A stretch of 64,000 bases of DNA from Alphaproteobacteria bacterium LSUCC0684 (lineage in GTDB: Bacteria; Pseudomonadota; Alphaproteobacteria; Puniceispirillales; UBA1172): NCBI GenBank assembly GCA_041228335.1, contig CP166130.1:892638-956637 (forward strand), given 5' to 3'. The translations under genes and the position numbers were made by a program. Of the stretch, positions 33,912 through 42,998 are shown piece after piece (position 1 is the stretch's first letter; each line of letters starts with the position of its first letter). The notes beneath the pieces were generated by a model that saw nothing but the letters and a program-made list of their open reading frames with translations, was not told where the DNA came from and made no database searches.

Positions 33912-34838
33912 TTATTGAAAAGTAAAATTTTTAATCCGTTCATCGGTGGCAAAAACATCACGGCAGACATTTGCCAGCGTATGCACGAGATTTGTCGGCT
34001 GGTAATGCGTTCTGAAAGCCATACCAAAGCGGGTGACAGGAACAACATCAGATATTCTGCGATAGGTCAGTTGATCACCTGTATAACTCTGGTCATGAGA
34101 GGGGCGCATCAGCATAATTGAAAACCCTTCATCTAGGGCAACCAGACTGCGCAGCATCTCATACCCTTTGACGGTGTGCCGTATTCTGGGACGGAGGCCG
34201 CGCTGGGTGAAGAGAGACATAAAAAACTGGTTCGTGACCGGCAGATCAAAGCCGACCATGTCACGTTTAATCAATTCTTCGAGCGTAACGGTTTCCTGTT
34301 TTGAAAGCGGGTCATTTGCCGAGAGCAGCGCATAGGGGCGCATTTCTGTCAGGGATTCAAATTCAACCGCAAAAATAGGCTGCATATCATATGTCAGGGC
34401 CATTTCGATATGCCCGTTCGACAGGAGTTTGTTAAGTTCATCAATATCAGCTTCATGAATTTTGATATTGATATTGGGAAAGTACATTTTTAACCGTTCA
34501 AGGATTACGGGTATTATAAAAGGAGCCGTGGGTGTGAAGCAGCCAAGATCAACTGACCCTTTGAGAGAAGTGCTCAGACTTTGGGCCTGTGAATCAAAAT
34601 CTTCGGCCTGTTCGAGCAATTTTTTAGCATTGACTACAAACTGGCGGCCAACCGGTGTGGGCGTGATTTTATGAGGGCGTTCCCTCACAAAAAGACTGAC
34701 CTTATATTCCTGTTCCACTTCATTCAGAACAGAGCTGATTGCTGGCTGAGATATTCTGAGATGTTCCGCTGCTGCAGTAACACTGCCATGTTCAACAACA
34801 GCAACAACATATGACAACTGTCGCAAAGTTAACTTCAT
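33912..34838 (-). CDS. LysR-family transcriptional regulator
   Basis: Regulator of 308 residues. The winged helix-turn-helix is at residues 1-60 (TLRQLSYVVAVVEHGSVTAAAEHL) and the effector domain starts near residue 90 (SVDLGCFTPTAPFIIP). It is divergent from the ABC importer operon with a 142-base gap holding a 23-base near-perfect dyad, so it probably controls both directions. The effector is likely a substrate or intermediate of the importer pathway. Confidence 0.9.
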   Translation of the reverse strand: MKLTLRQLSYVVAVVEHGSVTAAAEHLRISQPAISSVLNEVEQEYKVSLFVRERPHKITPTPVGRQFVVNAKKLLEQAEDFDSQAQSLSTSLKGSVDLGCFTPTAPFIIPVILERLKMYFPNINIKIHEADIDELNKLLSNGHIEMALTYDMQPIFAVEFESLTEMRPYALLSANDPLSKQETVTLEELIKRDMVGFDLPVTNQFFMSLFTQRGLRPRIRHTVKGYEMLRSLVALDEGFSIMLMRPSHDQSYTGDQLTYRRISDVVPVTRFGMAFRTHYQPTNLVHTLANVCRDVFATDERIKNFTFQ

Positions 34839-34847
34839 TCCGCACTC

Positions 34848-34870
34848 TATTATAATTTTAAATTATAATA
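34848..34870. promoter_or_regulatory. AT-rich dyad, probable LysR site
   Basis: The sequence TATTATAATTT-T-AAATTATAATA reads almost the same on both strands (one central mismatch). It starts nine bases upstream of the LysR start, in the gap before the ABC operon. LysR regulators commonly bind such AT-rich dyads near their own promoter. AT-rich chance palindromes are possible. Confidence 0.45.
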
Positions 34871-34980
34871 AAATACAATATTACATATTTTGTAAATACT
34901 AATACGCAGTCATAATTGTTTCATAAAAGCCTAATATAAAAGCTTTATAAAATTTGTTAATCGGGGGGGATTAACGGTCT

Positions 34981-36114
34981 GTGGCAAAAATAACGCTTAA
35001 TAATATTGCAAAATCATTTGGCCATACAAATGTTCTCAATGGTGTCAGTTTATCTATAACCGATGGAGAGTTCATTTCATTAGTTGGCCCGTCTGGTTGT
35101 GGCAAATCCACTTTATTGAGAATTCTGGCAGGTCTTGAAACTCAAAATGGTGGTGAAGTTATCATTGATGACAAGGTTGTGAATGATCTTGCCGCCAGTG
35201 AACGTGATCTTGCCATGGTGTTTCAGTCCTATGCGCTTTATCCCCATCTTACGGTTAAAGAAAACCTTACAGTTCCATTGCGGCTGCGGGATATGTCATT
35301 TTTTCAGCGGCTACCGTTAATCGGCCGTTTCCTGCCCGGCTCAAAGCAAAAACTTCAGGTGATCAAGCAGGCGGTGAGTGATGTAGCCGGGATGCTCAAG
35401 ATCACGGAGCTGCTGGATCGAAAGCCAGGACAGCTTTCAGGGGGGCAACGGCAGCGAGTTGCCGTAGGGCGTGCCATGGTCCGGAATCCGGTTGCGTTCC
35501 TGATGGATGAACCTTTGTCTAATCTGGATGCTGCCCTGCGTGTTCACATGCGGGCAGAAATTGCTGACCTGCATCGCCAGCTGAAAGCAACATTCATTTA
35601 TGTCACTCATGATCAGGCCGAAGCACTGACAATGTCTGACCGCATCGCTGTAATGATGGGAGGAAATATCCTGCAATTCGATACACCCGGAAAAGTTTAT
35701 TCAGATCCAAAAGATAAGCGTGTTGCAGAGTTCATAGGTTCACCCAAGATGAATATGTTATCGGCTACCATTGACAGCAAGGGCAAGATTTCCATTGATG
35801 GATTAGGAGCTGTTCCACTTACCGCAAAGGGTTATCAGGGGGCTGGTTTTGTTGGTTTTCGCCCTGAACATGTAACCTTTGCCAAAAGCAAGGGGTATAT
35901 GAGTGCCGTTACCCGGCATGTGGAAAATCTGGGTTCTGAGCTTTACGCCCATTGCCAGCCGGATGCCGGTGGCGAGGTGGTGATAGTCCGGGCAGAGATG
36001 GATCAGCTCGAGTTGCTTGAGCCGGGCAGCAAGATCAATCTGGTGATCGATTTCTCCAAAGCCTTTTTGTTTGCTGACGATAACAGCCGTATCCCCATAA
36101 AAGAGGGTCGTTAG
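34981..36114 (+). CDS. ABC transporter ATP-binding protein (MalK/UgpC type)
   Basis: ATPase of 377 residues. Walker A GPSGCGKST (36-44), Q-loop FQSYALYPH, signature LSGGQRQR (about 152), Walker B FLMDEP, and H-loop in VTHDQAEA. The C-terminal regulatory OB domain has the FRPEHV motif typical of MalK/UgpC. An insert of about 25 residues (FFQRLPLIGRFLPGSK) lies between the Q-loop and signature. GTG start with the purine-rich GGGGGGGA before it. It powers import by the two permeases directly downstream (0 and 4-base junctions). Substrate class: sugars, polyols or glycerol-phosphate derivatives. Confidence 0.92.
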   Translation: MAKITLNNIAKSFGHTNVLNGVSLSITDGEFISLVGPSGCGKSTLLRILAGLETQNGGEVIIDDKVVNDLAASERDLAMVFQSYALYPHLTVKENLTVPLRLRDMSFFQRLPLIGRFLPGSKQKLQVIKQAVSDVAGMLKITELLDRKPGQLSGGQRQRVAVGRAMVRNPVAFLMDEPLSNLDAALRVHMRAEIADLHRQLKATFIYVTHDQAEALTMSDRIAVMMGGNILQFDTPGKVYSDPKDKRVAEFIGSPKMNMLSATIDSKGKISIDGLGAVPLTAKGYQGAGFVGFRPEHVTFAKSKGYMSAVTRHVENLGSELYAHCQPDAGGEVVIVRAEMDQLELLEPGSKINLVIDFSKAFLFADDNSRIPIKEGR

Positions 36115-37080
36115 ATGAGACCTGGGCATTCATCTTCCACGCCGTTTTGGCTCACATTTCCTGCAGTGGCGTTGATGTTCCTCATTCTGATCCTGCCCAT
36201 CATTATTGCAGCTATACTTTCCTTTACTGATTACAGTCTCGGCAATGCGGGTGCTGAATGGGTGGCGTTTGAAAATTATGAACGCATGCTGACGCGGCGG
36301 ACCTATATCAAAATGATCATTGCCACAGTTACCTATGTGGGGGTCGTTGTGCCGGCATCACTGATCCTCGGATTATGTGCTGCGCTGTTGATAAATTCGC
36401 TCAAATTTGGCCAGGCGATCTACAAGACAATATATTTTCTCCCTGTTATGGCGGCATTACTGGCTATGGCTATAGTCTGGGAATTCGCCCTGCATCCAAC
36501 CATCGGCATTGTCAATGAAATTCTCGAAGACGGCTGTGCGGTGCCCTGGGTAAAATTCCTTTTATCCTTCGGGTTCCTGCCCTGGACAGATCCTTCCGCC
36601 AGCTGGTTTGCGACAGGCTGCTCAGAGGGTTTCCCTCTCTGGCTGGGTGACAGGGATTATGCCATTTGGACGATCTGCTTTATCGGCATATGGCAAGGGT
36701 TTGGTTTCAATATGGTTCTTTATCTCGCCGGGCTGACTTCCGTGCCACGGGAACTCTATCACGCTGCACAGGTTGACGGCGCAAAATCAGCCTGGGACAG
36801 GTTCTGGCTTGTCACCTGGCCAATGCTGGGGCCAACCAATGTTTTTGTTGTGACGATCACCTCAATCCGATCTTTTCAGGTTTTTGATACGGTCGAAGCC
36901 CTGACACAGGGCGGCCCGAGCAAGACAACATTCGTGATGATGTTTGCGATTTATGAAAAGGCGATCAAGGAAAACCAGATCGGTCTGGGTGCGGCCATCA
37001 CCATTGTATTTCTGGTGCTGGTATTACTGATGACACTGTTTCAGCGTCAATTTGTTGAAAAGAAGGTGCATTATTCATGA
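36115..37080 (+). CDS. ABC transporter permease (MalF/UgpA type)
   Basis: Membrane subunit of 321 residues with six to seven helices. The EAA loop is in YHAAQVDGAKSAWDRFWLVTWP. Between helices 3 and 4 lies an extra loop of about 50 residues carrying two Cys residues (DGCAVPW and ATGCSEG), unusual for this family and probably periplasmic. The start directly follows the ATPase stop and its own stop overlaps the second permease. Confidence 0.9.
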   Translation: MRPGHSSSTPFWLTFPAVALMFLILILPIIIAAILSFTDYSLGNAGAEWVAFENYERMLTRRTYIKMIIATVTYVGVVVPASLILGLCAALLINSLKFGQAIYKTIYFLPVMAALLAMAIVWEFALHPTIGIVNEILEDGCAVPWVKFLLSFGFLPWTDPSASWFATGCSEGFPLWLGDRDYAIWTICFIGIWQGFGFNMVLYLAGLTSVPRELYHAAQVDGAKSAWDRFWLVTWPMLGPTNVFVVTITSIRSFQVFDTVEALTQGGPSKTTFVMMFAIYEKAIKENQIGLGAAITIVFLVLVLLMTLFQRQFVEKKVHYS

Positions 37081-37970
37081 CACACATCTTTGATATCAAG
37101 GAAACCCTGAAACACGCTGTGCTCATAGTTGCAGCAATCATTGTTATTTTGCCGTTCTATGTGATGAGCTCTTATTCGCTCAAATCTCCCAGCGAGATCG
37201 AAGCCAATCGGGGAGGATTCATCGGCGCACAGCAATTGATGGAAGATGACAAATGCACAGCCATTAAGGGAGATGTGGAAGAATGTTATTTCCGGCCTGT
37301 TGTCTATAACTATACAATGGCCTTCAAAAAAGCACCCTTGCTGCGATACCTCCTTAATGGGGTTTTTGTCACTGTTTCCATATTTATCTTACAGGTGCTG
37401 ATTGCCCTGCCATGTGCTTATGCGTTGGCAAAATTACGTTTCTGGGGCCGGGAACTGGTTTTCACCATGGTCCTTTTCTGTCTGCTGATCCCGGTTCATG
37501 CAATAGCATTACCACTTTATATCATGCTGGCAAAACTGGGGCTTACCAATACCTATGCCGCGCTGATCATTCCCTGGACGATCTCAGTCTTCGGCATATT
37601 CCTCATGCGACAATTTTTTATGACAGTCCCGGATGATCTGCTTGATGCCGCGCGTATGGATGGGATGTCGGAATTTTCAATCATCTGGAAAGTTATGCTG
37701 CCGACGGCCATTCCGGCCCTGATGGCCTTTGCCATTTTCTCTGTGGTCGCGCACTGGAATGACTATTTCTGGCCGCGGGTGGTGATCACAGGCAACCGGG
37801 ATCTTTTTACCCCGCCGCTTGGATTAAGAGAATTCAAAGGCGATGCCGATGGCAGTGCATACGGTCCGATGATGGCAACAGCCATGATCATTGTTGCTCC
37901 TTTGATTGTCGGTTTCTTGCTCGCGCAGAAACGATTTATCGAAGGCATAACACTCAGCGGGATGAAATAG
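37077..37970 (+). CDS. ABC transporter permease (MalG/UgpE type)
   Basis: Second membrane subunit, 297 residues. The EAA loop is DAARMDGMSEFSIIWKVMLP. The first external loop (about residues 40-75) is longer than usual and contains two Cys (DDKCTAIKG and EECYF). ATGA overlap with the first permease. With the ATPase and binding protein it forms a complete importer. Confidence 0.9.
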   Translation: MTHIFDIKETLKHAVLIVAAIIVILPFYVMSSYSLKSPSEIEANRGGFIGAQQLMEDDKCTAIKGDVEECYFRPVVYNYTMAFKKAPLLRYLLNGVFVTVSIFILQVLIALPCAYALAKLRFWGRELVFTMVLFCLLIPVHAIALPLYIMLAKLGLTNTYAALIIPWTISVFGIFLMRQFFMTVPDDLLDAARMDGMSEFSIIWKVMLPTAIPALMAFAIFSVVAHWNDYFWPRVVITGNRDLFTPPLGLREFKGDADGSAYGPMMATAMIIVAPLIVGFLLAQKRFIEGITLSGMK

Positions 37971-38084
37971 AAAGGAGAGTTATCCCACATCACAACCACA
38001 AGGCGTTGCCTGACTCCAATGAAGCAGCGTCATGAAATTTTCACACGCAAAGATGTTGCGGTGAAATTGTATAAGGAGGAAAAA

Positions 38085-39335
38085 ATGAAGAAAATGTTGA
38101 TCGGAATGCTTGCGGCTGCGGTGATGTCATCCAATGCTGTCGCAGCAGACAAGGTAACGATTGAGGTAGGATATCCCTATTCCCACCTGTTTGATGTGAC
38201 CTTTCAGAAGATAATGCCTGGTTTCAATGCCGCACATCCTGATATTGAGGTTAAATTCCGTGCGACATACGAAAACTACGAGGATGCCACCAATACGGTT
38301 CTTCGTGAAGCTGTTGCCGGGAATCTGCCTGATGTCACCATGCAGGGCCTGAACAGACAGGCACTGCTGGTTGAAAAGGGTATTGCCAAGTCACTGGAAC
38401 CATTCATTGCAAAGGAAGCTGATTTTGAAAAAGATGGTTACCATCAGGCAATGCTGGGGCTTTCAACTTTTGGCGGTGATGTCTATGGCCTGCCATTTTC
38501 AATTTCATTGCCGGTTGGCTATTACAACGAAGACCTTATGAAGGAAGCAGGCATCACCAGCCAGCCAAAAACATGGGATGAAGTTGTTGCGGCATGTAAG
38601 AAAATGCATGCCAAAGGGATCAAAAACCCAATGTTCTGGGGCTGGAACATTACAGGGAACTGGTTCATGCAGGCCCTGATGTGGACTCAGGACACGCCAA
38701 TTGTCAAGGATGGCAAGATGAACTTTGGTGGTTCTGAAGGATTGAAATCCCTTGAAACTATGAAAAAGATCTTCAGGGGCTGTGACATGCAGAACCTTTC
38801 ATTCAAGGATGCTCTGGCTTCATTCTCTGCCGGCGAAATAGGGATGCTGTTCTGGTCAACATCTGCTCTTGGCTCAGTAACCCGTGCTAAAGGCGATGCC
38901 TTTGAGCTGAAAACAGGACCATTTCCTGGAATGACCGGCACACCAATGGGTCTGCCTGCCGGGGGCAATGCTGCTATGCTGACATCTGCATCTGATGATC
39001 CGGCTCGAGTGGCAGCAGCCTGGACTTTCCTCAAATATATCACCTCCGGTGAAGGTGCAGCGGCGGTTGCCCAGACAACAGGATATATGCCACCAAACAA
39101 GGCTGCCAACGAGATCATCCTTGCGGATTTCTATGAGAAGAATCCTAATAATAAGACAGCCGTTGACCAGCTGCCATTGTTGAGAGACTGGCTTGCCTAT
39201 CCTGGTGATAAGGGCCTTGCGATTACTCAGGTAATCTACGATGGCATTGAAGGTATCGTCACAGGTGAATATGACGATATGGCCGATCTTCAGGAAGAGC
39301 TGATGGAAGAAACTTCAGATCTTCTTCCAAAGTAA
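38085..39335 (+). CDS. ABC transporter solute-binding protein (family 1)
   Basis: Periplasmic receptor of 416 residues. The signal peptide MKKMLIGMLAAAVMSS ends near NAVA (about residue 20). The mature protein starts KVTIEVGYPYSHLFD and shows UgpB/MalE-type features such as FSISLPVGYYNEDLMKEAG and PMGLPAGGNAAM. AAGGAGG at 38073 fixes the ATG at 38085; the open frame extends to 38019 without another good start. Relatives bind glycerol-3-phosphate derivatives, oligosaccharides or polyols. A 12-bp hairpin follows the gene. Confidence 0.92.
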   Translation: MKKMLIGMLAAAVMSSNAVAADKVTIEVGYPYSHLFDVTFQKIMPGFNAAHPDIEVKFRATYENYEDATNTVLREAVAGNLPDVTMQGLNRQALLVEKGIAKSLEPFIAKEADFEKDGYHQAMLGLSTFGGDVYGLPFSISLPVGYYNEDLMKEAGITSQPKTWDEVVAACKKMHAKGIKNPMFWGWNITGNWFMQALMWTQDTPIVKDGKMNFGGSEGLKSLETMKKIFRGCDMQNLSFKDALASFSAGEIGMLFWSTSALGSVTRAKGDAFELKTGPFPGMTGTPMGLPAGGNAAMLTSASDDPARVAAAWTFLKYITSGEGAAAVAQTTGYMPPNKAANEIILADFYEKNPNNKTAVDQLPLLRDWLAYPGDKGLAITQVIYDGIEGIVTGEYDDMADLQEELMEETSDLLPK

Positions 39336-39353
39336 GATCTCTCTGACTATTGG

Positions 39354-39384
39354 GCTGTCCACTGGTGAAATGCCAGTGGGCAGC
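39354..39384 (+). terminator. Hairpin after ABC binding protein
   Basis: A 12-bp stem (GCTGTCCACTGG with CCAGTGGGCAGC, one G-T pair) and 7-base loop, without a T-run. Probably a 3'-end stabiliser or partial terminator that separates the abundant binding-protein mRNA from the enzyme genes. Confidence 0.6.
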
Positions 39385-39468
39385 ACAAGTACAGAACAAT
39401 CCATACTTTGACATACAGAATTTAATTTCTTTATCAGTTGCCAGAGTTCAGGCCAGCAGGTGCCAGTT

Positions 39469-40716
39469 ATGACAAAAGACAACACTTCCGGAAAGCCTGC
39501 TTCAGGTCCTTTGTCAGGGGTCAGGGTTCTTGATCTCGGACGAATCCTTGCTGCCCCGTCCTGTACTCAGACGCTGGGTGATCTCGGTGCTGATATCATC
39601 AAAGTCGAACATCCTGAAAAAGGTGATGACATCAGAACCTGGGGCCCGCCCTTTCTGAAAGATGATCAAGGCAGTGATACCACGGAGAGCGGTTATTACA
39701 TGTCCACAGGCAGAAATAAGCGTTCAATTACGATTGATTTTTCCAGACCTGAAGGCCGGGACCTGCTCATCAAACTCATGGCAGAAAGTGATATTTTTGT
39801 TGAAAACTATAAGGTGGACGGGCTCAAGAAATATGGACTCGATTACGAAACTGTCCACCGCATTCATCCCAGCTTAATCTATTGTTCAATTACAGGTTAT
39901 GGCCAGACAGGGCCTTACCGAGACAGGCCCGGATATGACATGGTGGCGCAATGCCTTGGTGGACTTATCAGTATTATAGGTGAAGAAGACAGTCCCCCGG
40001 CCAAAGTGCCTGTTGCGATCAATGATATCATGACAGGCATGTATGCCAGTATAGCAATACTGGCAGCTTTGCGTCATCGTGACCACACAGGGGCAGGGCA
40101 GCAGATTGATCTTGGTCTTCTCGATGTTCAAATTGCCTGGCTTTATAATCAGGGTGTAAATTATCTGCTTAATGGTGAAATACCATCGCGTCTCGGGACA
40201 AGCCATCCGAATATCGTTCCCTACAAGATTTTCAAGACAGCTGACGGGTTTATGCTGCTAGGCATTGCCAGCGATTACCAGTTTGAAAAATTCTGTGATC
40301 TTACCGGAAGGCGTGACCTGCTTGAACGCCACGGGTTCAGAAACAATGCTGAACGTGTAAATAACAGGGCTGAAGTTGACAGGGAAATCGAAGATATCCT
40401 AGCGGGCAACACATCTGATTACTGGGTTGAGGCCTTGTCAGAAATCAAACTTGTCTGTTCAAAGGTCAATACAATGGATCAGGCACTTGCAGACCCGCAG
40501 GTTGCTGCCCGGGAAATGGTTATACAGATGCAACATTCCCTGAGGCCATCTGAGCCGGTTGATTTGATTGCAAGTCCAATGAAATTTTCGGAAACCCCTG
40601 TCAGTTACAGGCAGGCCCCGCCAACACTGGGACAACATACAGATGAGATCCTTAAGGAAGTTCTCGGTATGACAAGTGAAGAAACGAGATCATTGCGCCA
40701 GAACGGAATTATTTAG
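39469..40716 (+). CDS. CaiB/BaiF-family CoA-transferase (class III)
   Basis: Formyl-CoA-transferase-type enzyme of 415 residues. The N-terminal block SGVRVLDLGRILAAPSCTQTLGDLGADIIKVE and the catalytic Asp157 in RPGYDMVAQ are clear. It moves CoA between carboxylic acids, for example to activate an imported or oxidised acid. ATG 39469 is preferred over GTG 39460. It is the first enzyme gene after the importer, so CoA activation may be the first step on the imported compound or on its acid product. Its single-domain size rules out two-domain DddD-type DMSP enzymes. Confidence 0.88.
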   Translation: MTKDNTSGKPASGPLSGVRVLDLGRILAAPSCTQTLGDLGADIIKVEHPEKGDDIRTWGPPFLKDDQGSDTTESGYYMSTGRNKRSITIDFSRPEGRDLLIKLMAESDIFVENYKVDGLKKYGLDYETVHRIHPSLIYCSITGYGQTGPYRDRPGYDMVAQCLGGLISIIGEEDSPPAKVPVAINDIMTGMYASIAILAALRHRDHTGAGQQIDLGLLDVQIAWLYNQGVNYLLNGEIPSRLGTSHPNIVPYKIFKTADGFMLLGIASDYQFEKFCDLTGRRDLLERHGFRNNAERVNNRAEVDREIEDILAGNTSDYWVEALSEIKLVCSKVNTMDQALADPQVAAREMVIQMQHSLRPSEPVDLIASPMKFSETPVSYRQAPPTLGQHTDEILKEVLGMTSEETRSLRQNGII

Positions 40717-40738
40717 AACCAAGTCAGAGATGGAGACC

Positions 40739-41497
40739 ATGATGAGTACAGTGCAAAAAAATACCGTGACCTTCGCCGGCTGTGGTGATGCTTTCGGTTC
40801 TGGCGGGCGGTTTAACACCTGTTTTGTCGTTGATGTGGAAGGTCTGCGATACGCTATCGATTTTGGAGCTACTTCCCTGGTTGCATTAAAACAGGTTGAT
40901 ATTTTGCATTCTTCCATTGATGTTGTTGTAATCTCACATATTCATGCTGATCATTGTTCAGGTATTCCGTCTATGCTGCTGGATTCCATGCTGGCGGCGA
41001 AACGGACAAAGCCTCTCATTATCGCTGGCCCGAAAGATACGGAACAACGCTTGCGGGACATGATGGAGAGTATGTTGCCGGGCAGTAATATCATGGTACC
41101 AAAATTTGACCTTAGTTTTGTTGAAATGGAACTCCATCAGCCCAATAAGGTTGGTGAGCATATGATCGTCACGCCATATCCGGCAGATCATACACCGAAA
41201 ACACATCCAACCTCGCTCCGCATTGAAGCAGGGGGCAAGATCGTCGCGTATTCGGGGGACACGGCCTGGACCGAACATGTCACAAAGGTATCAGATGGTG
41301 CTGACCTGTTCATTTGTGAATCGTATTTTTATGAAAAGCCAATCCGGTTTCATCTCAATTATCCCGATGTTGTTGAACATTGGGATGAATTCAATGCCAA
41401 GAGGATCATTCTCACACATATGGGCCCGGAAATGCTGGCAATGGCAAACCGCGTCCCTGAAGAATGTGCCTATGACGGTCTGAAAGTTAACATCTAG
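40739..41497 (+). CDS. MBL-fold metallo-hydrolase (RNase Z-like)
   Basis: Metallo-beta-lactamase-fold protein of 252 residues with HIHADH (H67-x-H69-x-D71-H72), a His in PADHTPKTHP, the bridging Asp in YSGDTAW and a final His in ILTHMG. This is the zinc pattern of RNase Z/ElaC relatives, but in this operon it is more likely a small-molecule or thioester hydrolase. GGAGA at 40732-40736 supports ATG 40739 or 40742; the open frame reaches back into the CaiB gene. It lies between CaiB and an aldehyde dehydrogenase in the same operon. Confidence 0.84.
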   Translation: MMSTVQKNTVTFAGCGDAFGSGGRFNTCFVVDVEGLRYAIDFGATSLVALKQVDILHSSIDVVVISHIHADHCSGIPSMLLDSMLAAKRTKPLIIAGPKDTEQRLRDMMESMLPGSNIMVPKFDLSFVEMELHQPNKVGEHMIVTPYPADHTPKTHPTSLRIEAGGKIVAYSGDTAWTEHVTKVSDGADLFICESYFYEKPIRFHLNYPDVVEHWDEFNAKRIILTHMGPEMLAMANRVPEECAYDGLKVNI

Positions 41498-41516
41498 CAC
41501 TGAAAGCAACGCATCG

Positions 41517-42959
41517 ATGGCAAAAACAACAATGTTTAAGATGTTCATCGCCGGCGAATGGGTCGAAGGTGGTGGTGGTCAGACGCAGGATATTATCAAT
41601 CCAGCAACAGAGGAAACCATCGGCCAGCTATGCATGGCCAACGGGGCTGATCTTGAAAGAGCCCTTGTTTCTGCCGAACAGGGGCTGAAAGACTGGGGCC
41701 TTGTCTCGCCCTGGACACGGGGGACGATCATGAAAGACGCGGCCGGTCTGATCCGTAGCAGAAGCAAAGATATTGCAATGCTGATGACACGTGAGCATGG
41801 CAAGACGCTCGCAGAAGCAGATGTCGAGATTACCCGTGCGGCAGATTTTATTGAATGGGGTGGAGAAGAGGCGCGGCGTATTTCTTCACGGATGTTTGCT
41901 GCCCGCGATGCTGATGCGCGTGTAATGATCGAATATGTGCCCGTCGGAGTCATTGCGGCTTTTGCCCCCTGGAATTATCCTGTACTTCAACCGTCAAAAA
42001 AACTGGCGGCATCTCTTGGAGCCGGATGTTCCTGTATTCTCAAGCCGGCGGAAGAAACGCCTGCATCCACTAATGCGTTGCTGCAATGCCTTCTTGATGC
42101 AGGTTTGCCCCCTCATGTGATCAACCTTGTTTATGGGGAGCCAGCGGCAATTTCATCCTGTCTTATCCGGGATGAGCGTATTGCCAAAATCACTTTCACG
42201 GGGTCTGTGCCTGTAGGCAAATTGCTTGCGTCAGAAGCAGGTAAGTATATGAAATCATCGACTATGGAGCTTGGTGGGCATTCCCCTGTTATTGTCTATC
42301 CAGATGTTGATCTTGAACATGTCACAGATATTCTTGTGGCGAGGAAGTTTGCCAATTCGGCACAAGTTTGCGTTTCACCAAACAGGTTCTTCATTCATGA
42401 CGATATTATTGACAGTTTTACCGAAAAGTTCTGCACCAAGGCTTCAGCACTGACAATTGGTGAGGGGACAGAACCTGAAGTGAACATGGGGCCACTTGCA
42501 AATCAGCGACGGCTCGAGGCGATGGAATTATTAGTAGCTGATGCTGTTAAACGTGGGGCAGAACTTGTTCTAGGGGGTGCCCGTCTCAACAGGCCCGGCT
42601 ATTTTTATCCGCCGACAGTACTTAGAAACGTATCGCCACAAAGTGACCTGATGACGATTGAACCTTTTGGCCCGGTGGTCCCGATCAATGGTTTCAATGA
42701 TGATGATGAAGTTCTGAAGCAGGCGAATAGCACCGATTACGGCCTTGCAGGGTATATTTTTACCAATGATGAACGCAGACAGGCGTATCTCGCTGACCGC
42801 CTGCAGGTGGGGACAATCGGTATCAATGATATCCCGACCCATACCGCTGATATTCCGCTTGGCGGCTGGAAGGATAGCGGTATAGGCATCGAGGGCGGGA
42901 TTGAGATGACACAGGCCTACCTCAAGAGTCAGTTTCGTTATGTGAAACACCAGATTTGA
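41517..42959 (+). CDS. NAD-dependent aldehyde dehydrogenase
   Basis: Full-length ALDH of 480 residues. N-terminal MFIAGEWVEGGGGQ; cofactor-site FAPWNYPVLQPSKKLAASL; general-base Glu251 in MELGGHSP; nucleophile Cys285 in SAQVCVSP. Relatives are succinate-semialdehyde, betaine-aldehyde and lactaldehyde dehydrogenases. It sits 19 bases behind the MBL gene and 39 before an alcohol dehydrogenase, so alcohol to aldehyde to acid is the likely two-step oxidation, followed by CoA activation by CaiB. Confidence 0.9.
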   Translation: MAKTTMFKMFIAGEWVEGGGGQTQDIINPATEETIGQLCMANGADLERALVSAEQGLKDWGLVSPWTRGTIMKDAAGLIRSRSKDIAMLMTREHGKTLAEADVEITRAADFIEWGGEEARRISSRMFAARDADARVMIEYVPVGVIAAFAPWNYPVLQPSKKLAASLGAGCSCILKPAEETPASTNALLQCLLDAGLPPHVINLVYGEPAAISSCLIRDERIAKITFTGSVPVGKLLASEAGKYMKSSTMELGGHSPVIVYPDVDLEHVTDILVARKFANSAQVCVSPNRFFIHDDIIDSFTEKFCTKASALTIGEGTEPEVNMGPLANQRRLEAMELLVADAVKRGAELVLGGARLNRPGYFYPPTVLRNVSPQSDLMTIEPFGPVVPINGFNDDDEVLKQANSTDYGLAGYIFTNDERRQAYLADRLQVGTIGINDIPTHTADIPLGGWKDSGIGIEGGIEMTQAYLKSQFRYVKHQI

Positions 42960-42998
42960 TTATGTACGGAAATTACAGATGTATTTCAGGAGAGGGGT

